Source: Embleya sp042956465
GTDB taxonomy: Bacteria; Actinomycetota; Actinomycetes; Streptomycetales; Streptomycetaceae
DNA: 64,000 bases
NCBI RefSeq assembly: GCF_042956465.1
Contig: NZ_JBIBGL010000030.1
Coordinates: 1 to 64,000 of the forward strand
Direction of reading: 5' to 3'
Position 1 is the first letter of the stretch, and each line of letters opens with the position of its first letter. The notes below the pieces were generated by a model, which made no database searches, had not been told where the DNA came from, and saw only the letters and a program-made list of their open reading frames with translations. The position numbers and the translations under genes are program-made. This document shows positions 35,540-44,394 of this stretch, one piece after another.

Positions 35540-35849
35540 GTTCCGCGCGTCCGGTGCGGGGTGCCGTGTCGATGCGGTGGTCGACGCCCGGCACGGTGGC
35601 GCTCATCCAGGGCTCACCGAGATGCCTGCGCAGGGCCGAGACGGTGACGTGTACCGCGTCGGCGACCTCTTCGACGCCGGCCCCGGGAACGTCCCGATCG
35701 AGGACGGCGACGTCGTACGTATCGATGCTCGGCAGCTCCGGCGCGGTGCCGCCGTCGACCGCGATGTCCGCCGCGATGGCTTCCGGGCGCAGGCCATCGC
35801 AGATGGCCTCGGCCATACGGGGGTCGTCCTCGACGATCAACACACGCAT
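35526..35849 (-). pseudogene. OmpR-type response regulator with internal deletion
   Basis: Only 107 codons instead of about 225. The start is a normal receiver domain (MRVLIVEDDPRMAEAICDGL, then YDVAVLDRDVPG with the phosphoacceptor aspartate), and the end is a normal winged-helix tail (AGVEEVADAVHVTVSALRRH, LGEPWMSATVPGVDHRI, compare VPGVGYRI). About 115 residues, the second half of the receiver and the first half of the DNA-binding domain, are missing in-frame. The product could still be made but should neither dimerise nor bind DNA normally. It overlaps the kinase gene by 14 bp, keeping the operon structure. Confidence 0.82.
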
Positions 35850-36083
35850 ACGCCGAGGCTACGAGCCCGGGCATATCGTCGCCGTATCGAAAACCGCGTC
35901 CGGGACGGCAACCTGCCGAACGGCTGTGCGCCGAGCCGGACGGGGCGACCGCCCGGGCGGCCACCGCGCGGGGGAAGCGCTGCCGTGCCGGGGCGGTTTG
36001 ACGGCCCGTCCGGGGCTTCGTGTGTCGGGTGAGAATCCGATGGGCCGACCCGGGCGCCCGGTCACCACGGATGCGACTGGGCT

Positions 36084-37421
36084 TCAGGTAGCGGACGAGC
36101 ACTCGACGTGGCGAGGCCGAGCGTCGGCGCTTCGGGACTTCGATGGTGCGATGGCCGGGGTGTGTTGTGGGTGTTCGGCGGCGCGAGCGCGGTGTCGGTA
36201 CACGTCGTCGAGCAGCCAGTGGTACGGGGAGTCCTCGTCGGTGGGGTCGAGGCCGCGCAGGATCTCGTCGCCGCGGGGGTCGTCTCGCAGGGCGAGCCGT
36301 GCCGCCGCCTCCACGCGTACGTCCCGGTCCGGGTCGACGAGGCAGCCGGCGAGCAGGTCCGAGACGTCGGCGGTGTCCGGTGGGGCGGAGGCGAGGGCAC
36401 AGCAGGCCGCTCGGCGAACCGCCGCGTTCGCGTCCCCGATGCGCTCCGTCGCGGCGACCAGGGCCTCGGGGCTTGCCGTCTCGATCTCGGAACGCAGTCC
36501 GCCGACCGCCTGCTCCCGAACCTTGGCGTCGAGGTGGCGAGTGAGCGAGGGAAGCGCTTGGCCGGCGCGTGGATCCATGGCGTCGACGAGCCCGGCGGTG
36601 AGCACCCGGGTCACCCGAGGATCGGGTTCGCAGGCCACCCGGCGCAGGAACAGGTCGACGAGCGGCCGGTCGTACGGTGCGTCGGCACGCTCGTCGAAGA
36701 GGTTCATCAGGCGGAGTACTTCCGCGCCGAAGTACCGCTCCAACGGGTCCGACCGGTCGCACAGGGCGGCGGCGGCATCCCACACGCCGGTGTCATGACG
36801 CTGCTCGAGCGCGTACGTCGTCGCCCACCACACCTCGTGGTCGACATCGGGTTCGGCCAGGGCGCGCGACAACAACTCGTCGAACGGCGGGCGGATGCCG
36901 TAGCGCGGCTCGAGCGCGGTGAGGATGGCGGTGTGTCCGTTCCTGATCGTCAGACCACCCGACGACAGTTCCTCGCAGACGGTCCCGGACTCCGACCGTC
37001 GGACGCTTCCGCGCTCGACCCGACCGGAACCGCTTCCACGGCGCAACTCCGTCTCGACGTCCGCCTCGTGCCAGTACCGGGCCGTCGCCAAGGCGTCACG
37101 TCCTTCGGCGTCCGCGAGCCACAACTTGGCCCCGTGCCCGACGAGTCTGTCCGTGATCTCGCAGGCGCCTCGGCCGATCGCGCGCAACAGCGGAGTGCGG
37201 CCGTCGGGCGCGGCGTCGTCCAGCCGGGCCCACGCGAGCAGGACGTCGACGACCGGAAGGTCGAAAGCGTCCACCGCCAGACACAACGCGGGAGTGCCGT
37301 GCTCGTCGACGGAATCGGGATCGGCTCCCGCGTCCAACAACGCGGCTGTCAGCTTTGCGTCCCCACTCCGTACTGCGGCTATGAGTGGCTCCACGCCCGC
37401 GTCTCCCGTCCGCTTCGACAT
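36084..37421 (-). CDS. Ankyrin-repeat and HEAT-repeat protein
   Basis: A 445-aa cytoplasmic repeat protein. Residues about 8-115 contain ankyrin repeats (PLIAAVRSGDAKLTAALLDA, GADPDSVDEHGTPALCLAVD, TPLLRAIGRGACEITDRLV). Residues about 165-430 are helical HEAT/PBS-lyase-type repeats (VRRAACCALASAPPDTADVS, DVRVEAAARLALRDDPRGDE). Such proteins act as scaffolds; partner unknown. The ATG is seven bases after GGAGG. It is monocistronic, with a HEAT-containing gene (38695) nearby on the other strand. Confidence 0.85.
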   Translation of the reverse strand: MSKRTGDAGVEPLIAAVRSGDAKLTAALLDAGADPDSVDEHGTPALCLAVDAFDLPVVDVLLAWARLDDAAPDGRTPLLRAIGRGACEITDRLVGHGAKLWLADAEGRDALATARYWHEADVETELRRGSGSGRVERGSVRRSESGTVCEELSSGGLTIRNGHTAILTALEPRYGIRPPFDELLSRALAEPDVDHEVWWATTYALEQRHDTGVWDAAAALCDRSDPLERYFGAEVLRLMNLFDERADAPYDRPLVDLFLRRVACEPDPRVTRVLTAGLVDAMDPRAGQALPSLTRHLDAKVREQAVGGLRSEIETASPEALVAATERIGDANAAVRRAACCALASAPPDTADVSDLLAGCLVDPDRDVRVEAAARLALRDDPRGDEILRGLDPTDEDSPYHWLLDDVYRHRARAAEHPQHTPAIAPSKSRSADARPRHVECSSAT

Positions 37422-37730
37422 ACCGCGTCCTCCACCTGTCACACCACGAGATCGAGGACGGAACGAGGGTAGCCGGCCGGGTCGGGCCCCCGCGCACGGG
37501 TCGGCATCACCTGGTGAAGTATCGGGGACACCCGGGCTCGAGTGCGTCATTTGATGAATCCCGCGAGACGGTGCGCTCGGTCAGGGCCAGGCTCCCGGCG
37601 TATGGAGCGATTTCCGGCGCCGGTTGCGTCGCCGTTGGCGCGGCATCCGGATTCTCGTCGGCCGGCACGACGGTGGTATGCCGAGGCGCGCGTGTAGAAC
37701 GACCGTGGTGGGGGCGGATCCACCCCACGT

Positions 37731-37760
37731 TTGACGTGCTCTGCCGGCCCCGTGGATAGC
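37731..37760 (+). promoter_or_regulatory. Putative promoter of the small secreted protein gene
   Basis: TTGACG (37731-37736) and GATAGC (37755-37760) are 18 bp apart, a fair match to actinomycete housekeeping promoters, about 45 bp before the ATG at 37806. Transcription would begin near 37767. Confidence 0.5.
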
Positions 37761-37805
37761 GTCGTCCTGCCATTGCACAACCGACTACACAGGGGAGAGA
37801 AAACC

Positions 37806-38174
37806 ATGAAACGACGCATAGCCACGGGGCTCGTCGCGGTGGCAGCCTTCGCGGCATGCTCCGGGACGGCCGTCGCCTCGGCGGCGCCCGCCGCACCGTC
37901 CGGGCAGGTGAGCGTCCTGGGCAATTGCCCGGAGACGAGGAACGTGTCCATCAACGGCGCCGAAGCCCACTGGACCGTTTGGTGCTCGGGTGGCCGGGTC
38001 TACGTCGACGGCTACGTGAAGGACACCAAGGCCGACGGAAAGTGCGCCGAGGTCTACGGCAGCGTCGGCTCGGTGGCAGTCAACAGCGCCAACGCCTGCC
38101 CCAAGAACACCAAGAAGACGTTCGCCTGGAACGCGCCGGGTAGCAGCGTCGCCCTGTACCTGCGTCTGATCTGA
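37806..38174 (+). CDS. Small secreted protein
   Basis: A 122-aa secreted protein: MKRRIATGLVAVAAFAACSG then AVASAAPAAP, with a signal cleavage site near residue 27. The mature part of about 90 residues is beta-rich with cysteines in LGNCPETR, TVWCSGG, DGKCAEVY and NACPKNT, which could form two disulfides. Family not recognised; many streptomycetes secrete similar single-domain proteins. GGGGAGAG lies eight bases before the ATG. A promoter and a perfect downstream hairpin make it a clear single-gene unit. Confidence 0.78.
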   Translation: MKRRIATGLVAVAAFAACSGTAVASAAPAAPSGQVSVLGNCPETRNVSINGAEAHWTVWCSGGRVYVDGYVKDTKADGKCAEVYGSVGSVAVNSANACPKNTKKTFAWNAPGSSVALYLRLI

Positions 38175-38193
38175 TCCGCAGCGACCGGTCGTT

Positions 38194-38226
38194 CGGCCGG
38201 TGATCCGCCAAGAGGATCACCGGCCG
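38194..38226 (+). terminator. Perfect 13-bp hairpin terminator
   Basis: CGGCCGGTGATCC (38194-38206) pairs perfectly with GGATCACCGGCCG (38214-38226), loop of seven bases, 20 bp after the stop of the small secreted protein gene. Confidence 0.8.
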
Positions 38227-38694
38227 GACGGCCGGACCCGGCCGGACGCGGCGCGTTGTGCGACGCCGCTCTCACCACCGCTGCGCCGATCCGGTGAACA
38301 GCCCCCGCCCGGGGTGCTGCCCACCGCGCGGAACGTCCGACGAACCGTCCGACCCCGTGCCCGGCGTCCGGGACATGACGCACACACCCGCGAACAGCGC
38401 TCAGCCGCATACCGAACCCCCGTCCGTGATGGGCCGGCCCGACGAATCGGGTCGGCCCATCACGTCGTCGAGGATGGTATGGAGCACCGACCGAACCACG
38501 CCGCCGTAGCAGAGGGCACGACGCCGTCGAAGCCCTCCTGGACAAGGCGGTCTGCGGCTGACCCGACTTCCGCGGGTCACCGCTCGAAGGGACACTGGGC
38601 GGGGCCGGTTCGTGCACCCCGCGTGGTGCCCTTGCCGGCACCGATCCCCTGTCCGCACCGACCCCTTGCCGGCCGAAAGCGTGGTTGATTGCCG
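38227..38694. other. Intergenic region without supported gene
   Basis: Apart from the 18-bp hairpin at 38425-38464, I see no gene here. Open frames are GC-biased shadows without ribosome sites. Confidence 0.35.
38425..38464. terminator. 18-bp hairpin with CGAA loop, in a gene-free stretch
   Basis: CGTGATGGGCCGGCCCGA (38425-38442) pairs with TCGGGTCGGCCCATCACG (38447-38464), one G.U pair, loop CGAA. It lies in a gene-free 500-bp stretch. It may be a terminator or the core of a small RNA; no flanking gene ends next to it. Confidence 0.5.
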
Positions 38695-39576
38695 ATGTAC
38701 GTGGTACCGGAGGGGATCGACGAACTCATCGTGTCATTCCTGCGTGGCGACAACAGGGCCGGCGACAGGCTGGTGGCCGCGGGACCGGTGAGTCTGCGCC
38801 GTCTGATCGACGCACTGGCGGGCCGGGTCGACCCGGGCTGGAACGCGTCGGGGGCAGCGGGGGAACGCAGCGGCCGGGAGGAGTTCGAGCACCTCGACCG
38901 GTTGCAGGGGCTCCTGGCCCGTGCGTTTCCCGAGGCCCTGTTCGATGCGGTGGCGCACGACCGCACACTCGAACCGGCGGTCATGCGGATGCTCAGGTGT
39001 GTCGAGGATTCGCGCGCGGTGCCGATTCTCGAACGCGGGCTGCGTCCCGGTAGCGGAGTCCGCTGGTCAGCCCTGTGCGGTCTGGCCGTGCACGGCACCG
39101 CCGAGCACACGGAGGCCGTTGTCGACTGCCTGGACGACGCGAGCGAACCGACGCGGTCCGAAGCCTTCGACGTACTCGGGCGGCTGGGGGACGTCCGCGC
39201 AATCGAACCCCTGCTGCGCAGGCTGAGCGCCGACGATGGTCACACGGCAAGACGCGCCGCGGAGGCGCTGGATCGCGTCGAGCGACGCATCGGTGGACCA
39301 CTGGCACCGCCGGTCTGGCTCGAGCTGGGGCCGCGGGAACTCACCACAGGGGGTGCGCCATTCGGCGGACCGTGGCGCGTGATGGAGGGCCTGGTGAAGC
39401 GCGGGCGGACCGTCCGCGACGGTGAGCTGCTGGCGGTCCTGGAGAACGACTACGTCTCGACCGAACTCACGGCTCCCGGGCCCGGCACGGTCACGGACGT
39501 TCGGATCTCGGTGGGCGACGAAGTGTCCGACGAGGTCGTGGCCGTCGTTCTCCAGGCCCGGCGCCGCATCGGGTAG
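38695..39576 (+). CDS. HEAT-repeat protein with C-terminal lipoyl-like domain
   Basis: A 293-aa protein. Residues about 60-200 are HEAT-type repeats (VRWSALCGLAVHGTAEHTEA, TRSEAFDVLGRLGDVRAIEP). Residues about 225-285 form a biotinyl/lipoyl-type barrel: VKRGRTVRDGELLAVLENDY, then TELTAPGPGTVTDVRISVGD. In true lipoyl or biotinyl domains the hairpin carries a lysine (ETDKA or AMKM); here the corresponding stretch is ENDYVSTEL, without lysine, so it should not be modified. I know no characterised protein with this combination. The start could also be TTG 38689; the ribosome site is weak. Confidence 0.75.
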   Translation: MYVVPEGIDELIVSFLRGDNRAGDRLVAAGPVSLRRLIDALAGRVDPGWNASGAAGERSGREEFEHLDRLQGLLARAFPEALFDAVAHDRTLEPAVMRMLRCVEDSRAVPILERGLRPGSGVRWSALCGLAVHGTAEHTEAVVDCLDDASEPTRSEAFDVLGRLGDVRAIEPLLRRLSADDGHTARRAAEALDRVERRIGGPLAPPVWLELGPRELTTGGAPFGGPWRVMEGLVKRGRTVRDGELLAVLENDYVSTELTAPGPGTVTDVRISVGDEVSDEVVAVVLQARRRIG

Positions 39577-39687
39577 TGACCGCCGGCACTCGTCTTCGGC
39601 ACCACCGCCTCCTCGGTGTTCCACCACGCGCGCGACAGGGAACCGAGGTGGTGCTTTTCGCCGGGGGCGAGGTTCGGCCGTCGCCGG

Positions 39688-40410
39688 CTACTCGTCTCCG
39701 CTGCCTCGGCCGGTTCCGGCCTGGCGCCGGTTGCGGACCACGAGCACCACGATCACGGCGATGACCGCGATCACGCCGGCCATGACGGCCGGGAGGACCC
39801 ATGGGTTCTTGTCGGTGTCCGTGTCCTGCGCGTCGGGGATCGCCGAGTCGGCGGAGGCCGAGGGGGTCGTCGGTGCGGGCTGCGCGGCCGAGGCGCCGTC
39901 GCTGCCGGGGGCGGGCGCCGGGCTCGGTGTCCAGGTGGGGGGTAGTCCGGGGACTTCGCCGCGGAAGCCGATCGAGAGGTAGGTCTCCTGGCTGCGGTCC
40001 CCGCCGCCGCCGACCTTGGTGGTGGCCACGGCGCAGCGGGTGCGCAGGCAGTCGACGGAGCCGAACGCGGCGCGTACGCGCAGCGCTCGGCCGAAGGAGC
40101 CGTCGGTGTCGACCCGCACGGGGTCTTCGCCGAGATCGGAGTCGCATGCCTTGTCGGGCCCCTGTGCGGGGTCGCACGTTTTGAGGCGTACCTCGCTGCC
40201 GGGTCGGAAGCCGCGACCGATCACGGTGATGTGGTCGCCGGCCGGATCCAGGGCGCTGGTGCGGTCGGCCGTCAGGGTCGGTCCGCCCTGGCTCGTCGGT
40301 GCGGGGGAGGCGAGCGCCGGTCCCGGTAGGCCGGCGAGCGTCCAGGCCAGGGCGGGCGCGGCGAGGACGAGGGCCGCTCGACAGGGGCGGCCGGTGGGGG
40401 GCATGACCAT
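39688..40410 (-). CDS. Surface protein with neocarzinostatin-like fold and C-terminal anchor
   Basis: A 240-aa exported protein. The signal is RAALVLAAPALAWTLAGLPG ending at ALASPAP. The folded part has the neocarzinostatin/macromomycin Ig-like pattern: DHITVIGRGFRPGSEVRLKT, CDPAQGPDKACDSD, then GSVDCLRTRCAVA, four cysteines in the family spacing. A Pro/Ala/Ser linker leads to a C-terminal membrane helix (VMAGVIAVIAVIVVLVV) and RNRRQ tail. Streptomycetes carry several such membrane-tethered relatives of the antibiotic-binding apoproteins; ligand unknown. Start taken as the ATG following GGGAACGATC. Confidence 0.78.
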   Translation of the reverse strand: MVMPPTGRPCRAALVLAAPALAWTLAGLPGPALASPAPTSQGGPTLTADRTSALDPAGDHITVIGRGFRPGSEVRLKTCDPAQGPDKACDSDLGEDPVRVDTDGSFGRALRVRAAFGSVDCLRTRCAVATTKVGGGGDRSQETYLSIGFRGEVPGLPPTWTPSPAPAPGSDGASAAQPAPTTPSASADSAIPDAQDTDTDKNPWVLPAVMAGVIAVIAVIVVLVVRNRRQAGTGRGSGDE

Positions 40411-40990
40411 GATCGTTCCCAATCGCTTCCGTATGTCGGCCCGCCCTTGGGCCTGCGGTGGCGGCGTGCGGTGTCGTGCCCGCCGAGGCGCCCCGGATTC
40501 CCGGGGCGCGGGAAGCGTTGATCGCTTCGGTGCTTGCCCTTACCCGGTCGGGTCGCGGTCATCCACGACTCGCGGGTGACCACCTCGGACGCAGCAACCG
40601 GCGTGGGGGACGATCCTCGACACGAGCGCGGTCGCGTACATCGAACGACAACTTCCCGAGCCGTCCCGGGCCGAACCGATTCGGGTCTCGCCGAGGCGAG
40701 CATGCTCCGGAACGGTCGGCGCGAAGTCGTCCGTCCGCATCCCGAACGAGGAGTTCTCGAGCATGGCCGCGACGGAGCCGCGGCACCGCCGGGTGTCGCG
40801 CGCCGACCACCGGCTCGGCTCCCCGCCAGGCAGGTCGGCGTCCCCTGCCGATGCGCGCCGCGCACCGGGCAGCCGCCCCCGACGATCCGCGTCCGGTTCG
40901 CCACTCGGGTCAACTCGCCTTCCTGGGCGCCCGGTTGTCGGGAAAAGGAGCGGGCGGCCCGCGGGCTCGACGGGGGTGCACGGGTGGTTG
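40411..40990. other. Long intergenic region, no supported gene
   Basis: About 580 bp between two divergent genes with no convincing coding sequence. Composition is GC-rich throughout. The promoter of the downstream metalloprotease gene begins at its right edge. Confidence 0.35.
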
Positions 40991-41020
40991 TTGACAGAAT
41001 GTGCCGCGTCGAACACATTC
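40991..41020 (+). promoter_or_regulatory. Promoter of the M4 protease gene with overlapping inverted repeat
   Basis: TTGACA (40991-40996) is followed after 17 bp by CACATT (41014-41019). The inverted repeat GAATGTG (40997-41003) and CACATTC (41014-41020) overlaps the spacer and -10 box, so a bound repressor would block the promoter. Transcription would start near 41026, giving a leader of about 140 bases. Confidence 0.5.
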
Positions 41021-41164
41021 GTTGACGGTCGACTTGGGAGCGTGTGAGCGTTTCGTACGCTCGGGCACGAACCCGGCGCACGCGATGGTCGGTCCCGCTC
41101 AGCCCGCGGAGCCGACGAGAACCGGACTCGTGGTCGAGGTCTTTCCCCTATCCAAGGAGCCTCG

Positions 41165-42706
41165 ATGAAACGCAGCACGGTGACGGTCGGGTCGGTCCTG
41201 GCCTTACTCGCCGGCCTCGTGGTCGGTACGTCCCAGTCGAACGCGGCGACGCCGCCGCCCGCGCCCGGCTTGGCGGCGGCGGTGTCCGCCGCCGACAAGG
41301 CCGCCGCGAGCGGCCAGGACGTCCTGGCCAAGGGCCCCGACGAGAGCTACGTGCGGCAGCAGGTGACCCCGTGGGTCGACAACCTGTACTCCGTGGCCTA
41401 CGAGCGCACCTACCGCGGGCTGCCCGTGGTCGGCGCGAGCGCCGCGGTGCTGGCCGACGGCAACGGCACCGTCCGGGCCGCCGAGTCGGCCACCGATGTG
41501 CGGATCGACGTCCCCGTCAAGCCGATCGTCGGCAAGGGCGCGGCCGAGAACGTCTCGCGGTCGCGACTCAAGGTCGTCGACAAGGTCGAGTCGCGGCGCC
41601 TGGTCGTACGAGTCCGGGAGAATTCCGCGAACCTGGCCTGGGAGACCGTGCTGATCGGCAGCACCGAGACCGCGCCCAGCCGGCTGCACGTCTTCGTCGA
41701 CGCCCGGTCGGGGCAGGTGCTCGACTCCTACGACGACGTCAAGGGCGGCACCGGCACCAGCCAGTGGAACGGCCCCAACCCGCTGACGATCAACACCAGC
41801 GGCAGCCCCGGCAGCTACAAGATGATCGACACCACCCGGCCCGGCCTGTCCTGCGCCGACTACAGCGGCGGCGTCTTCACCAAGGCCACCGACACCTGGG
41901 GCAACGGCAACGCCACCAACAAGGAGACCGGCTGCGTCGACGCCATGTGGGCGGCGCAGAAGGAATGGAACATGCTCCGCGACTGGCTCGGTCGCAACGG
42001 GCACAACGGCAACGGCGGAAGCTGGCCGGTACGGGTCGGGCTCCCCGCGATCAACGCCTACTGGACCGGTTCGCAGATCCAGATCGGCCACAACCAGAGC
42101 AACCAGTGGATCGCGTCCATGGACGTCGTGGGCCACGAATTCGGGCACGGCATAGACCAGTTCACCCCCGGCGGCGCCGGCGCCGAGGCCGGACTGGGCG
42201 AAGGTACCGGCGACATCTTCGGCGCGCTCACCGAGGCGTACACCAACGAGCCCTCGCCCTACGACCGTCCGGACTACCTGGTCGGCGAGACGGTCAACCT
42301 GGTCGGCAACGGCCCGATCCGCAACATGTACAACCCCTCGCAGGTCGGCAACAACCCGAACTGCTACAGCTCGTCGATCCCGGGCACCGAGACCCACGCG
42401 GCGGCCGGACCCCTGAACCACTGGTTCTACCTGCTCGCCGAGGGCACGAACCCCGGTGGCGGCAAGCCCAGCAGCCCGACCTGCAACAACACGCGACTCA
42501 CGGGCGCCGGAATCCAGACCGCGGGCAAGATCTTCTACGGCGGCATGCTGCTCAAGACGAGCGGCATGACCTACAAGAAGTACCGCACCGCGACTCTGAA
42601 GTCCGCCAAGGCACTCGACTCCACCTGCGGCCTGTTCAACAAGACCAAGGCCGCCTGGGACGCGGTGAGCGTGCCGGCCCAGGTCGGTGACCCGACCTGC
42701 CCGTGA
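41165..42706 (+). CDS. Secreted M4 family neutral metalloprotease
   Basis: A 513-aa secreted zinc protease of the thermolysin family. Signal peptide residues 1-28; FTP propeptide about 55-185 (YERTYRGLPVVGASAAVLAD); catalytic domain with VGHEFGHGIDQF (zinc histidines, HEFGH from residue 324) and GEGTGDIFGALTE (third ligand), then a C-terminal helical domain with HAAAGPLNHWFYLLAEG (catalytic His region). Codon 14 is TTA, rare in these genomes and read by the bldA tRNA, so translation may depend on development. The ATG follows AAGGAG by seven bases. Terminated by a perfect hairpin at 42749-42777. Confidence 0.95.
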   Translation: MKRSTVTVGSVLALLAGLVVGTSQSNAATPPPAPGLAAAVSAADKAAASGQDVLAKGPDESYVRQQVTPWVDNLYSVAYERTYRGLPVVGASAAVLADGNGTVRAAESATDVRIDVPVKPIVGKGAAENVSRSRLKVVDKVESRRLVVRVRENSANLAWETVLIGSTETAPSRLHVFVDARSGQVLDSYDDVKGGTGTSQWNGPNPLTINTSGSPGSYKMIDTTRPGLSCADYSGGVFTKATDTWGNGNATNKETGCVDAMWAAQKEWNMLRDWLGRNGHNGNGGSWPVRVGLPAINAYWTGSQIQIGHNQSNQWIASMDVVGHEFGHGIDQFTPGGAGAEAGLGEGTGDIFGALTEAYTNEPSPYDRPDYLVGETVNLVGNGPIRNMYNPSQVGNNPNCYSSSIPGTETHAAAGPLNHWFYLLAEGTNPGGGKPSSPTCNNTRLTGAGIQTAGKIFYGGMLLKTSGMTYKKYRTATLKSAKALDSTCGLFNKTKAAWDAVSVPAQVGDPTCP

Positions 42707-42748
42707 TGCCGAACGCACTGCGATAGACATCCGACGCTCGTCCTTCGA

Positions 42749-42777
42749 CGAGGCCGCGGCCACCCGCCGCGGCCTCG
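42749..42777. terminator. Bidirectional terminator hairpin
   Basis: CGAGGCCGCGG (42749-42759) pairs perfectly with CCGCGGCCTCG (42767-42777) between the convergent ends of the metalloprotease and binding-protein genes, followed by TTCG. Confidence 0.65.
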
Positions 42778-42822
42778 TTCGCAGTGTCCGGGTACGGGCC
42801 GAACCCGTGGACGCGCGAGCGG

Positions 42823-44394
42823 TCAGCCCGCGTCGGTACGGCGCAGGGATGTGGGCAGGAAACCGCCGCCGTCGACCTCGAACGCGTAGCCTCGGGTGAA
42901 GTAGGGGACGTTGCTGTCCATGAAGGTGATCACATCGATCCGCTTCATCAACTCCTCCTCCGCCGCGGTCCATTCGGCGCAGCCCGCGGTGTCCGACTTG
43001 GCCGCCGCGAGCGCGGTCAGGCGCTGGTACTCCGGGTTCTGTACGGAACCGAAGTTGAGGCCCTCGGGCGGCTTGGCCCCGGAGAAGAACGGGACCATCT
43101 GGTCGGGCGTGCTCAACGACAGCGGCGCCCACGCCACGTCCCACTGGCCGGTCATCAGCGTGGAGACCTTCGTCGCCGGCGTGGTCGGCTGAAGGGTCAC
43201 CTTCACGCCGAACGAATTCCACTGCTTGACGGCCAGCTCGGCCGCCGCCACGACCTGGGTGCCGGACAGGCCCGGGTAGGGCACGGCGATGGACAGTTGC
43301 CGCCCGTCCTTGGTCCAGTACCCGCCGGACTTCTTCCACCCGGCGGTGCGCAGCAACTCGGCGGCGCCGTCCACGTCGTGCGTCGGCAGGTTGGCGGTGA
43401 CCGAGTCGGTCGGACAGGGCGGGGACATCGCGGTGCCCAGCCGGGTCGGCAGCCTGCCCTTGCCGCCCGTGGCGACCGCGCCGAGCTGCCGGAGGTCGAT
43501 CGCCGTGACCAGTGCCCGACGCACCTGCGGATCGGCGGTGACCCGGTTCGGGTCCTCGTTGAACAACAACTGGCCGAGCGGGTCCTGCATGGCCGTGGAC
43601 TTGATCCCGGCCGCGGCCAGCCGGGACCGGTCGGGGCCGACCACCGTCGTGACGTCCAACTGGCCGCCCAGGAGCAGATTGGTCCGGGTGGACTCGTTGC
43701 CGATCACCTTGAAGACCACCCGGTCCGGGGTGCGGGCGTTGTCCACGCCGTCCGGACCCCAGGTGTAGCCCTGCCGCTTGGTGAAGGTGAAGTGGTCGCC
43801 CGGTACCGCCTCGGTCAGCCGGTAGGGCCCGGTGCCGTCCGAGGCATGGTCCAGTTTGCCCTGCGCGCGCATGCCGGAGGGGCACACCAGTTGCAGCGTC
43901 GCGGCATTGCGCAGCAGGAAGGGAGTGGGCTCCGGCGTCTTGAACGTCAAGGTGCCGGTGGCGTCGTCGGCGGAGACGGTGAGGCCGGTGGGCACGATCA
44001 TGCCGAGCATGGGCGACGCGTTGGCCGGCTCGGCGATGTACGCGTACTGCGCCGCGATCGCGGAGGCGGTCAACGGCGTACCGTCGTCGCACGTCACGCC
44101 GCGCTTGAGGGTGAAGCTCGCGGTGGTCGCTTCGGACGTCCACTTCTCGGCGACACCGGAGACGATCCGCCCGTCGGGCTGGATGTTGAGGAGCCCGTCG
44201 TAGGAGAAGCGGTTCAGCATGAACGCGCTCGCGTTCAGCGCGGTGAGCGGATTCAGGCCACCGGGATCGGCGACGACCCCGACGGTCAGCGTATCGCCGT
44301 CGCCGGCGGCGCCACCCCCACCACTCCCACCGCAGCCGGCGGCGAGCAGGCCCAGGACGAGGGTCCCCACGACCCCACGCGAGACACGTCTCAT
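42823..44394 (-). CDS. Family 5 (peptide/nickel-type) ABC substrate-binding lipoprotein
   Basis: A 523-aa solute-binding lipoprotein: MRRVSRGVVGTLVLGLLAAG plus the lipobox cysteine. The SBP_bac_5 signatures follow: LTVGVVADPGGLNPLTALNA, VAEKWTSEATTASFTLKRGV, and PYRLTEAVPGDHFTFTKRQG. Typical substrates are oligopeptides or opines. No permease or ATPase gene is adjacent, so the protein must use a transporter encoded elsewhere or act as a receptor. GGGGAGG lies six bases before the ATG. Its neighbour across a terminator is a secreted protease, which would generate peptides. Confidence 0.9.
   Translation of the reverse strand: MRRVSRGVVGTLVLGLLAAGCGGSGGGGAAGDGDTLTVGVVADPGGLNPLTALNASAFMLNRFSYDGLLNIQPDGRIVSGVAEKWTSEATTASFTLKRGVTCDDGTPLTASAIAAQYAYIAEPANASPMLGMIVPTGLTVSADDATGTLTFKTPEPTPFLLRNAATLQLVCPSGMRAQGKLDHASDGTGPYRLTEAVPGDHFTFTKRQGYTWGPDGVDNARTPDRVVFKVIGNESTRTNLLLGGQLDVTTVVGPDRSRLAAAGIKSTAMQDPLGQLLFNEDPNRVTADPQVRRALVTAIDLRQLGAVATGGKGRLPTRLGTAMSPPCPTDSVTANLPTHDVDGAAELLRTAGWKKSGGYWTKDGRQLSIAVPYPGLSGTQVVAAAELAVKQWNSFGVKVTLQPTTPATKVSTLMTGQWDVAWAPLSLSTPDQMVPFFSGAKPPEGLNFGSVQNPEYQRLTALAAAKSDTAGCAEWTAAEEELMKRIDVITFMDSNVPYFTRGYAFEVDGGGFLPTSLRRTDAG

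Noticed and set aside
36084..39576. Ankyrin/HEAT genes as an anti-phage system
   Set aside because: Repeat proteins alone, without nuclease, NTPase or other effector next to them, do not support a defence assignment.
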